Assembly: GCA_964431105.1 (NCBI GenBank)
Contig: CAYSIR010000103.1
Span: forward strand, 1-13,526
Reading direction: 5' to 3'
Length of the DNA stretch: 13,526 nt
From: RECH01 sp964431105
Lineage (GTDB): Bacteria; Cyanobacteriota; Cyanobacteriia; RECH01
Positions 1 through 8,139 of the stretch are shown here, one piece after another (position 1 is the first letter of the stretch; the number at the start of each line of letters is the position of its first letter). The notes under the pieces were generated by a model that worked only from the letters and a program-made list of their open reading frames with translations, had not been told where the DNA came from and ran no database searches. Position numbers and translations under genes: made by a program.

Positions 1-25
1 GTGTGTTTTGGTACAGCCATGCCGC

Positions 26-3000
26 CTATTCTGTGACAAATGTGCCGATACTAATCAATGCGTCGGCTTCCGGCACCGTCACAGGTCGCGCAAAGAAGTA
101 GCCTTGACCAAATTCGCAGCGCAGTTCCCGCAGCAGATGGACGTGTTCGAGGTTGTCGATGCCTTCAGCAACCGCTTGGATGCCAAGTTGATGACTCAAG
201 GAGAGAATGGTTTGCACAATGCGATGATTCCGTCCGCTATGCTGCATCTTGTGTACAAAGGAGCGATCGACCTTGAGAATATCGACGGGGAGTTGGTGCA
301 GATAGCTGAGGGATGAATGCCCGGTGCCGAAATCGTCAATGCTAATGTTGATGCCGTGGTCTTTGAGTTGATACAGAAGGGTCAAACTATCGCTGATGTT
401 ATCCATCAGCATACTTTCGGTAATTTCAAACGTTAGACGGCGGCTGTCGATGCCAGTATCGTTCAGAATCCGCTGCACATCTGGCAGTAAGTTGGGATCG
501 CGCAAATCCACGACGGATAGGTTCACGCTAATTTTTAATGAACGATTGGGAAATTGTCGATTCCAGGTGGCAAGCTGCCAACAACTGGTTTCTAGCACCC
601 AGCGATCGAGGGCACAAATTAGGCCAGTTTCCTCAGCGATGGGAATGAAGTCATCAGGATAAATGCGGCCGCGGGTGGGATGGTTCCAGCGAACCAATGC
701 CTCGAAGCCGTTGAGGGTGAGCGTATTGAGGTCAACGATGGGCTGATAGTAGACGGCCAATTCTTGATGGGCGATCGCACGGCGCAGGTCATTTTCCAGA
801 TGCAGTCGTTTGATGATTTGCAGGTGCATCTCGCCATCAAAAATTTCGTACCGCGATCGCCCTTTGGCTTTGGCTTGGTAGAGGGCAATGTCGGCATCTC
901 GCAGTAAATCCGATGCTTCCGTGTATTGAACATCACCCATGACAATGCCAATACTGGTGCTGAGGTTAATGTCGCGTTCATCTAGGAAGAGGGGCGATCG
1001 AAACATCTCCAGAATTTGATTAGCCACCCGAATCGCTACTGAATGATCGGCTTGGGGAACCACCACCACAAATTCATCGCCCCCCAGTCGGGCAATCAGA
1101 TGGGTTGGATCAATGGCGGCGCTGAGGGTTTGGGCAACCGTAATTAGCAATTGATCGCCTGCCAAATGCCCCAGGCTGTCGTTAACGACTTTGAAGCGAT
1201 CGAGGTCAAGAAACAAAACGGCGAAGTCATATTGCCGGGTGCGCTGAGCGTGGTGCAGAATTTGCGCCAGTTGCTCCATCAAAAGCTGACGGTTGGGCAA
1301 ATCGGTGAGAGAGTCGTGCAGGGCATTGTAAATCAGGCGTTCTTCGGCCCGCTTGCGATCGCTCACGTCTAGTATCAGGGTGTCCCATACAATCTCGTTC
1401 GAGGCGCGACGGGCGGGTTGCCCCATGGCTTGCAGCCACTTGAGCTGTCCAGAAGGCGTGGTGATTCGCCATTCACACTGCCACGGTTGGAGCAATCGAG
1501 CCGATTCTGCGATCGACTGCTGCACCAGCGCCACATCATCAGGGTGGATCATCTGCCAAAGGCAATCGGGACTGTGTTGAATGTCATCGCTGGTAAGTTC
1601 CCAAATGTGTGAGCAACCGGGACTCATGTAAGTAATCCTATCTGTACCATCGGCGCACAGCACGTATTGCAGAACGGCTCCCGGCAGGTTGGCCGCCAGG
1701 TTTCGGAAACGGGTTTCGCTCTGTTGCAGGGCTGCTTCGGTGCGTTTGCGATCGCTAATGTCCAGCACCAGCCCATCCCACAAAATACTATGATTCGAGA
1801 GGCGACGAGTGCGGGCGGCCGATTTCAGCCACTTTTCTTGCCCAGATGGAACGATAATGCGCCATTCATAAGACCAAGGCGACAGGGTTTCCGCCGATGC
1901 GAGGAGCGAGGCTTGTAGGGCTTCGCGGTCGTCAGGATGCACCGCTTCCCATAGGAGTTGGGGCTGGGCTGCCTCTATTTCCCAGACATCGTGACAGCCT
2001 GCACTAACGTAGGGCATGGAATAGCGCCCATCGGGATGCAAAATGTAGCGGAACAAAACGCCGGGCATATTTTCAGCCAGGTTTTCTAAATTTTCTTGGG
2101 CCTGTTTGCGATCGCTAATATCTTGAATGGTGGCGATCGCGTAGCCAATATTACCCATGGCGTCTCGAATGGGAACCGCCGCGATCGAGAGCGGAATCGA
2201 ACGGTTGTCGCCACGCAGTTCAAACAGTTCAGATTGCCAATTTTCGCCACGCAAACTGCGAAGAACAATACTGTCCCGCAGGGAATAGGTATCGTGAGTT
2301 ACGCTGTGGTGCAGTTCACAGTCAACCGTCCAGGCCAGATCAGCGATCGCAGCAGCAGCGGCTTGAGACGCATTCTGAGCGGTTGCTTGCGATTCAGCAG
2401 CGGAACGAAGGCTGATCGATAAACCTGACGAAGTTGTCTGAATCGTATGGTTGGCTGGACGCAGGAGCGATCGCCCGGCTGAGTTAATGTACACCGCTTG
2501 ACCATTCGGTTCATAGACCACAACGGCGATCGGCAGCGCCTCCAAAAATCTAGACAGCCGGGATTCACTATCTTTCAGCGCTTGATTCAGGGCTTGCAGC
2601 CGATTAAACGACCCGTTAAGCTGAGCCGTCATCGCCGTAAACGAATCGGCTAATTCAGCCACCTCCTGAATGCGGCTGGTGTGGAGCGGGTGTTCAAAAT
2701 GCCCATCTGCCACTTTTTTGGCCGCCTGATTGAGTTGCCGCAGCGGCCGACTTAGCCAGCGCGCCGTTAGCACACTAGAGTAAATGGCTAACACCAGTGC
2801 CATCGCACACAACAGCAGAGTCGTTCGGGTATTAGCGTAAATTGCAGATAAAAAATCACGCTCTGGCACTACCACGATGGTCAGCCAGTCTAGCCCGTAT
2901 TCATCGGTGTATGGAGCAACTTCGACAAAGTGACGCTCGCTGTGGAGCATGATATCGATTTGCTGCGCCGTTGTAACCTGACTCAGTCCGCCAAGTTCTT

Positions 3001-3859
3001 CTGAGATGGCCTGTGTGGTTGCGGAAAGATGCGGATCGTCACTATCATCAACCTGAATCCGCTGGGTTTCGCCCGTGCCGCTGATGATGAAGGCTGGCAG
3101 TTCTGAGCTAGCCACCAATGCCCCCGATCGCTCGATGATAAAAGTCTGACCGCGATCGCCAATTTCAAGACCGCCTAAGAAGTCACTGAGCGCATTCAGC
3201 GACAAATTATTGCCCAATACCCCCTTCAGTTCGCCATCTTCGCGATGTACTGGAACACTGGCAGGAATGTCGATACTGGGAGTCACTTGCAGAGCAAAAA
3301 TCTCACCCCAGGTGAAGGTATCAGCCTCACGGGCAGCGACATACCACGGTCGTTGGCGAATATCGATAAAGCCGTCAATATTGAAACGTTTTTCGCCAAT
3401 TTGTCCCGATTCATCGACGGTAAAAACATTCGCAGGGGCCGGGGGGCGTTCTCGTTGAACGGTGATGAACGAACCGTCCGCTAGCCGTTGGGCCGCGATA
3501 AATCGCCCTTGGCTGCTGCCGTAGTAAATAACGCTGAGGGTGTCAAATTGCTGAAGCTGTTGCCAAAAGTGCTGGTGAAGTTGAGCTAAATCATCATCAG
3601 AAATGCGATCGCTCCCCATCAGGTCAAGGTTGATGCGGTTGACGAGATGTGAGGTCGATAGCTCACTGGCCAAGTGCTGCTGAATCCGAGCAGAAACGTC
3701 TGACAGAATTTGATTCGCGAGATCATGAACAGCGTGGCGACCATTGCGAAATGATAGCCAACCCGTGATGCCAACTGCTAGCGAAATCTGGATGACAAAT
3801 GGCAGAACCAACACCCAGCGGAGTGGAATTTTGCGAAGTGGCTGTTGCATTGAAGACAT
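26..3859 (-). CDS. membrane-bound dCache-HAMP-PAS(x3)-GGDEF-EAL c-di-GMP signalling protein
   Basis: This 1277-residue inner-membrane sensor is predicted to make and/or degrade cyclic di-GMP. A TM helix lies at about residues 13-36, followed by an extracytoplasmic dCache-like sensor (about 37-345), a second TM (about 346-366), a HAMP linker (about 367-420), three PAS/PAC units (about 432-585, 590-705, 715-835), GGDEF (about 840-1008) and EAL (about 1020-1270). The cyclase signature GGDEF is intact at 926-930, but the RxxD inhibitory site is absent (DPTH at that place). In the EAL domain, E1053 (EALVRW), N1113, E1145, D1175-D1176, K1196 and E1232 are all present, so phosphodiesterase activity is likely. 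PAS2 and PAS3 resemble each other and look like a tandem duplication. The start at 3859 has no clear ribosome-binding site; Met4 (3850) is an alternative. It stands alone, 339 nt downstream of dacB. The signal it senses cannot be read from sequence. Confidence 0.95.
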   Translation of the reverse strand: MSSMQQPLRKIPLRWVLVLPFVIQISLAVGITGWLSFRNGRHAVHDLANQILSDVSARIQQHLASELSTSHLVNRINLDLMGSDRISDDDLAQLHQHFWQQLQQFDTLSVIYYGSSQGRFIAAQRLADGSFITVQRERPPAPANVFTVDESGQIGEKRFNIDGFIDIRQRPWYVAAREADTFTWGEIFALQVTPSIDIPASVPVHREDGELKGVLGNNLSLNALSDFLGGLEIGDRGQTFIIERSGALVASSELPAFIISGTGETQRIQVDDSDDPHLSATTQAISEELGGLSQVTTAQQIDIMLHSERHFVEVAPYTDEYGLDWLTIVVVPERDFLSAIYANTRTTLLLCAMALVLAIYSSVLTARWLSRPLRQLNQAAKKVADGHFEHPLHTSRIQEVAELADSFTAMTAQLNGSFNRLQALNQALKDSESRLSRFLEALPIAVVVYEPNGQAVYINSAGRSLLRPANHTIQTTSSGLSISLRSAAESQATAQNASQAAAAAIADLAWTVDCELHHSVTHDTYSLRDSIVLRSLRGENWQSELFELRGDNRSIPLSIAAVPIRDAMGNIGYAIATIQDISDRKQAQENLENLAENMPGVLFRYILHPDGRYSMPYVSAGCHDVWEIEAAQPQLLWEAVHPDDREALQASLLASAETLSPWSYEWRIIVPSGQEKWLKSAARTRRLSNHSILWDGLVLDISDRKRTEAALQQSETRFRNLAANLPGAVLQYVLCADGTDRITYMSPGCSHIWELTSDDIQHSPDCLWQMIHPDDVALVQQSIAESARLLQPWQCEWRITTPSGQLKWLQAMGQPARRASNEIVWDTLILDVSDRKRAEERLIYNALHDSLTDLPNRQLLMEQLAQILHHAQRTRQYDFAVLFLDLDRFKVVNDSLGHLAGDQLLITVAQTLSAAIDPTHLIARLGGDEFVVVVPQADHSVAIRVANQILEMFRSPLFLDERDINLSTSIGIVMGDVQYTEASDLLRDADIALYQAKAKGRSRYEIFDGEMHLQIIKRLHLENDLRRAIAHQELAVYYQPIVDLNTLTLNGFEALVRWNHPTRGRIYPDDFIPIAEETGLICALDRWVLETSCWQLATWNRQFPNRSLKISVNLSVVDLRDPNLLPDVQRILNDTGIDSRRLTFEITESMLMDNISDSLTLLYQLKDHGINISIDDFGTGHSSLSYLHQLPVDILKVDRSFVHKMQHSGRNHRIVQTILSLSHQLGIQAVAEGIDNLEHVHLLRELRCEFGQGYFFARPVTVPEADALISIGTFVTE

Positions 3860-3992
3860 GATTCCGATCGCTAGAGCAGGTTGAAACCGGATGGAGGGGT
3901 CTACGATTAGGTGCTAAGCAGATGGCTTATCAACATCATGCCAGATTGTTAGTGAAGGCTGAGTGAAGGCGGCGAAACCAGGATCTCCCTCC

Positions 3993-4183
3993 CACTAGCT
4001 GGGCTACTAAGTACACACGCCTATGATGTTTTTCAGCGCTGTTCGCCCCCTAAATCCCCCAATTCTGGGGGACTTCAACTCTAGTTTTCCCCAAAAATTG
4101 GGGGGACTAAGGGGGGCAGTGCAGCAGTTTGTAGGAAGCACTGGAGATGCGTGTACTTAGTAGCGCTGAGTAGCACTAGCTGG
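3993..4183. repeat. composite inverted-repeat (MITE-like) element with 10-bp direct repeats
   Basis: Most of the 339-nt gap between dacB and the GGDEF-EAL gene is one nested inverted repeat. The outer arms GCTACTAAGTACAC (4003-4016) and its exact reverse complement (4151-4164) enclose a G/C-run palindrome (about 4045-4117) of the CCCCCTAAATCCCCC / GGGGGGACTAAGGGGGG type, common in cyanobacterial intergenic DNA. The 10-mer CACTAGCTGG flanks it directly on both sides (3993-4002 and 4174-4183). It abuts the left arm, but 9 nt separate it from the right arm. The flanking repeat suggests a target-site duplication, hence insertion as a non-autonomous element. There is no transposase inside it. The palindrome could also act as a transcription stop for dacB. 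I see nothing else in 3860-4198. Confidence 0.6.
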
Positions 4184-4198
4184 ATCAGAGATGTGAAT

Positions 4199-5674
4199 TT
4201 AGCAAGGCTGGAGTTGACTGAGGAGGATAACCATTTCATCGATCGCCTGCCTAACCGCCCCGATAGACAAATTTGGATCGTTAACCAAGATGCTAAACAC
4301 AATCGGGTCATAGTTGGGTGGATCGAGATACCCCGATAGCGATACTGCATCCCGCAGGGTTCCGGTTTTTCCCCACATACGACCCGCCACAGCGGTGTTT
4401 TGGAAGCGACTTTGCAGGGTGCCGTTCTGTCCGGCGATCGCTAAACTGTCTCGATACACTTGAGCGTGGGGCGATCGCGCCATGCCTTGCAGGGTATCCA
4501 CAATGGCGGCTGGGCTAACAAAATTTTGCCGAGATAAGCCCGACCCATCCGCCAGCCGAAAACTACTGGATGAAACCCCCATCACGGCTAAGACGGCCGC
4601 GATCGCATCGGAACCGGCTTGCAGCGCAGACAATCGAGCGCGATCGCCATTTTCGACAACGGCTATCTGTCGTAGGATGGCTTCGGCATAAAGATTGGTA
4701 CTGTTGCGGTTGGCTTCGGTAATCAGGGTTTGCATCGGAGCCGATTCAACGGCTGCAATTTCGAGAGATAAATCCGGCGCAGAAGACTGCACTACCTCAG
4801 TTTGCCCGACCCGAATGCCCTGCCCAATCAAAATTTGCTGGAATCGCTGCAAAAAGCGATCGCCCGGATTCGTCACCGCCACCGCCGATAAATCCGGCGC
4901 AGCCCCCGCCCAAAGCTGACCCTCAATGAACATTCGCGGTTGGTTCATGTCCCGCCCCACCCAAATATATTCCGACTCAGTGCGCGGCACCGTGCGGGTA
5001 TAGTTCTCCACTTGCCAGCCGGCCGCATCGATGGGGTTCTCCCATTCCATCCGCAGCGGTTGCCCAACGGCTTGCGGGTACAGATTCACGCCGATCGCAT
5101 TTTGGTTGAGGATAAGGCTATTGGTTGGCGCGCCATATCCTGCCTGCAAATCATTCACGTCCCAGCTTGGGCTGACCTGTTCGCCCTGAAAATAGGAATC
5201 ATCGCCAATTAACCAGTCAATGTTCGTCACCCCCTGTTGGCGGATCTGCTGCGCTAGGTTCAGCAGTTGGGTATCGGTGAGGCTAGGGTCGCCGCGCCCC
5301 ACTACCCGCAAAATTACGGGACTATTGGGATCGGTCGCGCCCATTTGGTAAACCGAAGTGCGGATGCGATGGTCGGGGCCAAAGCGCTGGAGGGCGGCCG
5401 CTGTCACCAGTACCTTGGCATTAGACGCGGGTACGAATCGGCGATCGCCATCATCGTTGTACAGCGTTTGCACCGGCCGACCGGAGTGCAAAAACAGGGT
5501 TGATTCTGGCGCTAGCGTTTCCACTAATACGCCCCACTGCGAGCCGCCCGATCGCTGGGTAATGCGGCGAAGTTGGTCATTCACCTGAACCGGGCAAACC
5601 TGAGCGATCGCTGGGTTCGCAACCAACAATGCCCCAAGAGCCGCCATCCAGACGCCGTGTTTGGGTTTCAGCAT
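4199..5674 (-). CDS. dacB: D-alanyl-D-alanine carboxypeptidase/endopeptidase, PBP4 type (peptidase S13)
   Basis: This periplasmic penicillin-binding enzyme trims D-Ala from peptidoglycan stem peptides and may cut D-Ala-mDAP cross-links. The 491 residues begin with a signal peptide (hydrophobic core about 8-20, probable cleavage after AIA at 22-24). All three catalytic motifs of the S13 family are present: SxxK as SNAK at 84-87, SxN as STN at 325-327, and KTG at 436-438. The large insert between the first two motifs is typical of PBP4. The only two cysteines are residue 27, just after the predicted cleavage site, and residue 491, the last residue. It lies 36 nt downstream of the 125-residue protein on the same strand and is probably cotranscribed with it. 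AAGGA about 11 nt before the ATG is a weak ribosome-binding site. Confidence 0.95.
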   Translation of the reverse strand: MLKPKHGVWMAALGALLVANPAIAQVCPVQVNDQLRRITQRSGGSQWGVLVETLAPESTLFLHSGRPVQTLYNDDGDRRFVPASNAKVLVTAAALQRFGPDHRIRTSVYQMGATDPNSPVILRVVGRGDPSLTDTQLLNLAQQIRQQGVTNIDWLIGDDSYFQGEQVSPSWDVNDLQAGYGAPTNSLILNQNAIGVNLYPQAVGQPLRMEWENPIDAAGWQVENYTRTVPRTESEYIWVGRDMNQPRMFIEGQLWAGAAPDLSAVAVTNPGDRFLQRFQQILIGQGIRVGQTEVVQSSAPDLSLEIAAVESAPMQTLITEANRNSTNLYAEAILRQIAVVENGDRARLSALQAGSDAIAAVLAVMGVSSSSFRLADGSGLSRQNFVSPAAIVDTLQGMARSPHAQVYRDSLAIAGQNGTLQSRFQNTAVAGRMWGKTGTLRDAVSLSGYLDPPNYDPIVFSILVNDPNLSIGAVRQAIDEMVILLSQLQPC

Positions 5675-5710
5675 AGTCTGAAGAATCCTTGGTGTAGAAA
5701 TGCTGTGGGT

Positions 5711-6088
5711 CTACAGCTTTTCATCCATGGGCTGACAGAATGGCTCCAGCCCAATTTTGGAAACGTAGATCGCCACAATCGTAACTAGCGGACTGGGTAG
5801 CCCAGTCACTTCAGCGAGCGATCGCACCCACTCGGCTAACGTCTCAGCTTTAGAGAGGCTATCGCGCAAGGACGGTTCGCAAATTTTGGCCCGCCATCGC
5901 TTTACAAATCCATTCAGCCATCGATCCGATGCATCCGGTTCATGCCCGGCCTGAATGGCCAGCGCGATCGCCGCATCTTCGAGATTTCCTTCACAATCAT
6001 CGAGCATATCCAGGGCTTTGGTGGCTCCTGCATCGCTGGCTAATTCTGCTCGATATTCCAAAATATCCACTGCCGTAACCGTAATCAT
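5711..6088 (-). CDS. conserved-looking hypothetical protein upstream of dacB (125 aa)
   Basis: I do not recognise a named family. The 125-residue protein is soluble-looking, with no signal peptide. Residues about 20-47 (ALDMLDDCEGNLEDAAIALA) read like a UBA/CUE-like helical repeat, in which a short helix, a GNLE-type turn and a second helix follow each other; this is only a resemblance. The middle is basic and Trp-containing (RWLNGFVKRWRAKIC), and the C-terminal third has one hydrophobic stretch (LVTIVAIYVSKIGL) too short to be a confident TM. The start is well supported by GGAG 8 nt before the ATG (6097-6100). It precedes dacB by 36 nt on the same strand, so the two probably share a transcript; a role linked to the cell wall would be guesswork. 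Confidence 0.8.
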   Translation of the reverse strand: MITVTAVDILEYRAELASDAGATKALDMLDDCEGNLEDAAIALAIQAGHEPDASDRWLNGFVKRWRAKICEPSLRDSLSKAETLAEWVRSLAEVTGLPSPLVTIVAIYVSKIGLEPFCQPMDEKL

Positions 6089-6467
6089 GGGTTTTGCTCC
6101 AATGCCGTGCGATCGCGCTGCCCTAATTGTTCTGTGCTAACCGGTTCCGCGCTAACTTTTGATGCTAATCCTACCAATATGTTCTAAGCTCAGAGTTCTG
6201 ATTCACAATATTGACAAGGGCTGCAACCCAAGGGTGAAAAGTCAGACGGGTTGACCAATAATTGGTTGACCAATGATGGGTTGACCAATTTTGACCAATA
6301 ATGATGGGGTAGTGCGATCGGGTTTCTTAACCCATTATTACCGCTAACGTTAGACTCCAATCCCAAGCATTTTAGTACCGCCTAGACTCGATGTTAGATT
6401 CGTGTCGTTTTTTCTAGTGTTCTAGCATCGAGAGATAATTCACAGCCCTGATTGATTGAGGCAATGG
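6089..6467. other. divergent intergenic region between the dacB unit and the DUF3531-like gene
   Basis: This 379-nt region must carry the promoters of two divergent units. It contains the TTGACCAAT repeat array (listed separately), a small hairpin with GGGTT and AACCC arms (6320-6333), and the palindrome CTAACGTTAG (6344-6353). A possible -10 element GATAAT (6434-6439) precedes the plus-strand gene, without a convincing -35. No convincing promoter was found for the minus-strand gene. There is no coding capacity of note. Confidence 0.5.
6249..6299. repeat. four-fold TTGACCAAT iteron-like array
   Basis: Two exact-length 15-bp units, GGTTGACCAATAATT (6249-6263) and GGTTGACCAATGATG (6264-6278), are followed by GGTTGACCAATT (6279-6290) and TTGACCAAT (6291-6299). 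The shared core is TTGACCAAT. The first three cores are spaced 15 bp apart and the last 10 bp, so neighbouring copies are not all on the same helical face. The array lies 161 bp before the minus-strand start at 6088 and about 170 bp before the plus-strand start at 6468. It could be an operator or a simple slippage repeat. Confidence 0.7.
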
Positions 6468-6932
6468 ATGACCATGCAGGTTGAATTCCGCGAGTGTGAT
6501 TTTTTTAATGTTTGGATTTGGCTAGAATTCAGCACCGTTCCGTCCTATCTAGAGCAGCAGTATATCGAGGAATTGCTCAATTCCTGGTTTTTTCTGGGCA
6601 AGTTAGGCGCATTCAATGCTGAAAACTTACAGGTGCAGGATGTTGGTCTCGACATCAGCTACATGGACTACGGACAAGACCAAGCCGATGATTGCCTAAT
6701 GGCAGTGATGCACAACATGGCAGACCTGGAATTTCAGGGAACCTGGGCCCGCTGCTGGTTTGACCTAGGAACGGCAGATGCGATCGCCCTTGATATGCTG
6801 ATCAATGCCCTTGCGCAGTTCAGCAAAGACTATGTGGAAATTGAGCGATTGCGGATCGGTGGCGAAAATGAAGATTGGCCCATCCCCGAACATCGTCGCG
6901 CCATGTATCTTAAATCTGATGTAGATGCTTAG
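6468..6932 (+). CDS. conserved hypothetical protein, probable DUF3531 family
   Basis: This is the only plus-strand gene in the window, encoding 154 residues. It is acidic and rich in aromatic residues, with an N-terminal MQVEFRECDFFNVWIWLEF-like segment that I associate with the uncharacterised DUF3531 family of cyanobacteria and plastids. No catalytic motif, signal peptide or TM helix is visible. The ATG at 6468 was chosen because GAGG (6458-6461) lies 6 nt before it. A TTG at 6456 would put that site inside the gene, and an ATG at 6474 is a weaker alternative. It converges on gap1, and the terminator hairpin between them may also stop this transcript. The family assignment comes from memory of its N-terminal pattern and needs a profile search. 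Confidence 0.8.
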   Translation: MTMQVEFRECDFFNVWIWLEFSTVPSYLEQQYIEELLNSWFFLGKLGAFNAENLQVQDVGLDISYMDYGQDQADDCLMAVMHNMADLEFQGTWARCWFDLGTADAIALDMLINALAQFSKDYVEIERLRIGGENEDWPIPEHRRAMYLKSDVDA

Positions 6933-6999
6933 TCTCTTTCCCAAGGCTCGCTCCTCCCGGTAGCCATGACGAACCCTAGGACGGTGGGCGCAGGTGCAT

Positions 7000-7025
7000 A
7001 AAAAAATCCTCCAGGGATGGAGGAT
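7000..7025 (-). terminator. intrinsic terminator of gap1
   Basis: A perfect 8-bp stem, ATCCTCCA (7006-7013) and TGGAGGAT (7018-7025), with a 4-nt loop is followed on the minus strand by a run of seven Ts (7000-7006 read in reverse). It lies 88 nt beyond the gap1 stop codon. There is no T-run on the plus side, so it serves mainly gap1. Confidence 0.85.
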
Positions 7026-7113
7026 ACAAACTATTCGAGGGGAGTAGCTAGCGTTGTCAGTCAATTCAGATGAAATGCAGTGAAATGCAGTCATAAAGCC
7101 TTGCTAGCGATCG

Positions 7114-8139
7114 CTACAGAATGCCATCCTTTTCAGCCATCGTCAGCATCAGATCAATCACCCGCATCGAGTAGCCCCATTCATTGTCGTACCAAGCCAC
7201 AATCTTAAAGAAATTCGAGTTCAGCTCAATCCCAGCCGTAGCATCAAAAATGCTAGAGCGGGCATCTCCCTGAAAATCCGTAGATACAACCGGGTCTTCG
7301 GTGTAGCCCAACACGCCTGCCAAGGGCCCTTCTGAAGCCGCTTTCATGGCAGCGCAGATCTCCTGATAGCTTGTAGCTTTCTCCGTTCTAAACGTGAGAT
7401 CCACAACTGACACGTCTGGAGTCGGCACTCGGAACGCCATCCCCGTTAGTTTGTCTTTCAGTTCTGGCAGCACTAAAATGACCGCTTTAGCCGCACCCGT
7501 CGAGGCAGGAATGATATTTTGAGCCGCACTACGACCACCCCGCAAATCCTTTTTGCTAGGCCCGTCTACGGTCGGTTGGGTCGCCGTCATCGCGTGAACA
7601 GTCGTCATCAGCCCTTCAACTAGGCCAAAGTTGTCATTGATGACTTTGGCAACGGGCGCGAGGCAATTAGTCGTACAGCTTGCATTGGATACGATCGCAT
7701 CCGTTTCCGCATTGAAGGTTTCATGATTCACGCCGACCAAGAGAGTCCGCACCTTCTCCGGGTCTTTGGTGGGCGCTGAAATAACCACACGCTTCGCTCC
7801 AGCGGCTAAGTGCTTCGAGGCACCGTCATGGGTGGTGAACAATCCTGTTGACTCAACCACGTAGTCTACACTGACATCACCCCAAGGCAGTTCCGACGGG
7901 TCACGCATGGCAGTACAGGGAATATATTTTCCGTTCACTGTAATGCCACCATCATCCGATTCGACGGTTCCCTTAAAGGTGCCGTGGGTGGAATCATACT
8001 TCAGTAAATAAGCCAAATTCTTGGGGGGAACGAGGTCATTGATGCCGACAAATTCAATGTTGGGGTTATCAATTCCTGCACGAAAGACTAAGCGGCCAAT
8101 CCGACCAAATCCGTTGATTCCAACTTTAATGGCAGCCAT
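7114..8139 (-). CDS. gap1: glyceraldehyde-3-phosphate dehydrogenase, glycolytic NAD type (Gap1)
   Basis: This enzyme interconverts glyceraldehyde-3-phosphate and 1,3-bisphosphoglycerate in cytoplasmic glycolysis. The 341 residues are full length. The Rossmann motif GINGFGRIGR is at 7-16, the catalytic cysteine is C155 in SNASCTTNC, and the partner histidine is H182. Cofactor preference points to NAD: D35 followed by Leu (GINDL), and the loop reads DGPSKKDLRGGR with proline kept, whereas Calvin-cycle Gap2/GapA enzymes have an Ala-Ser type sequence there. The overall sequence closely matches cyanobacterial Gap1 as I recall it. AAGGAG 9 nt before the ATG (8149-8154) fixes the start. It is monocistronic, with its own terminator and a long upstream gap. 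Confidence 0.97.
   Translation of the reverse strand: MAAIKVGINGFGRIGRLVFRAGIDNPNIEFVGINDLVPPKNLAYLLKYDSTHGTFKGTVESDDGGITVNGKYIPCTAMRDPSELPWGDVSVDYVVESTGLFTTHDGASKHLAAGAKRVVISAPTKDPEKVRTLLVGVNHETFNAETDAIVSNASCTTNCLAPVAKVINDNFGLVEGLMTTVHAMTATQPTVDGPSKKDLRGGRSAAQNIIPASTGAAKAVILVLPELKDKLTGMAFRVPTPDVSVVDLTFRTEKATSYQEICAAMKAASEGPLAGVLGYTEDPVVSTDFQGDARSSIFDATAGIELNSNFFKIVAWYDNEWGYSMRVIDLMLTMAEKDGIL

Noticed and set aside
619..981. 120-codon minus-strand frame inside the GGDEF-EAL gene
   Set aside because: It is a shadow of the real gene on the same strand in another frame, which carries intact GGDEF and EAL motifs.
3993..4183. CRISPR-like array or attachment site at the repeat region
   Set aside because: The repeats are inverted and nested, with no regularly spaced direct repeats, tRNA gene or integrase.
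7071..7090. Tandem pair of TGAAATGCAG near the gap1 3' end
   Set aside because: It is only two units; a trivial slippage duplication with no sign of function.
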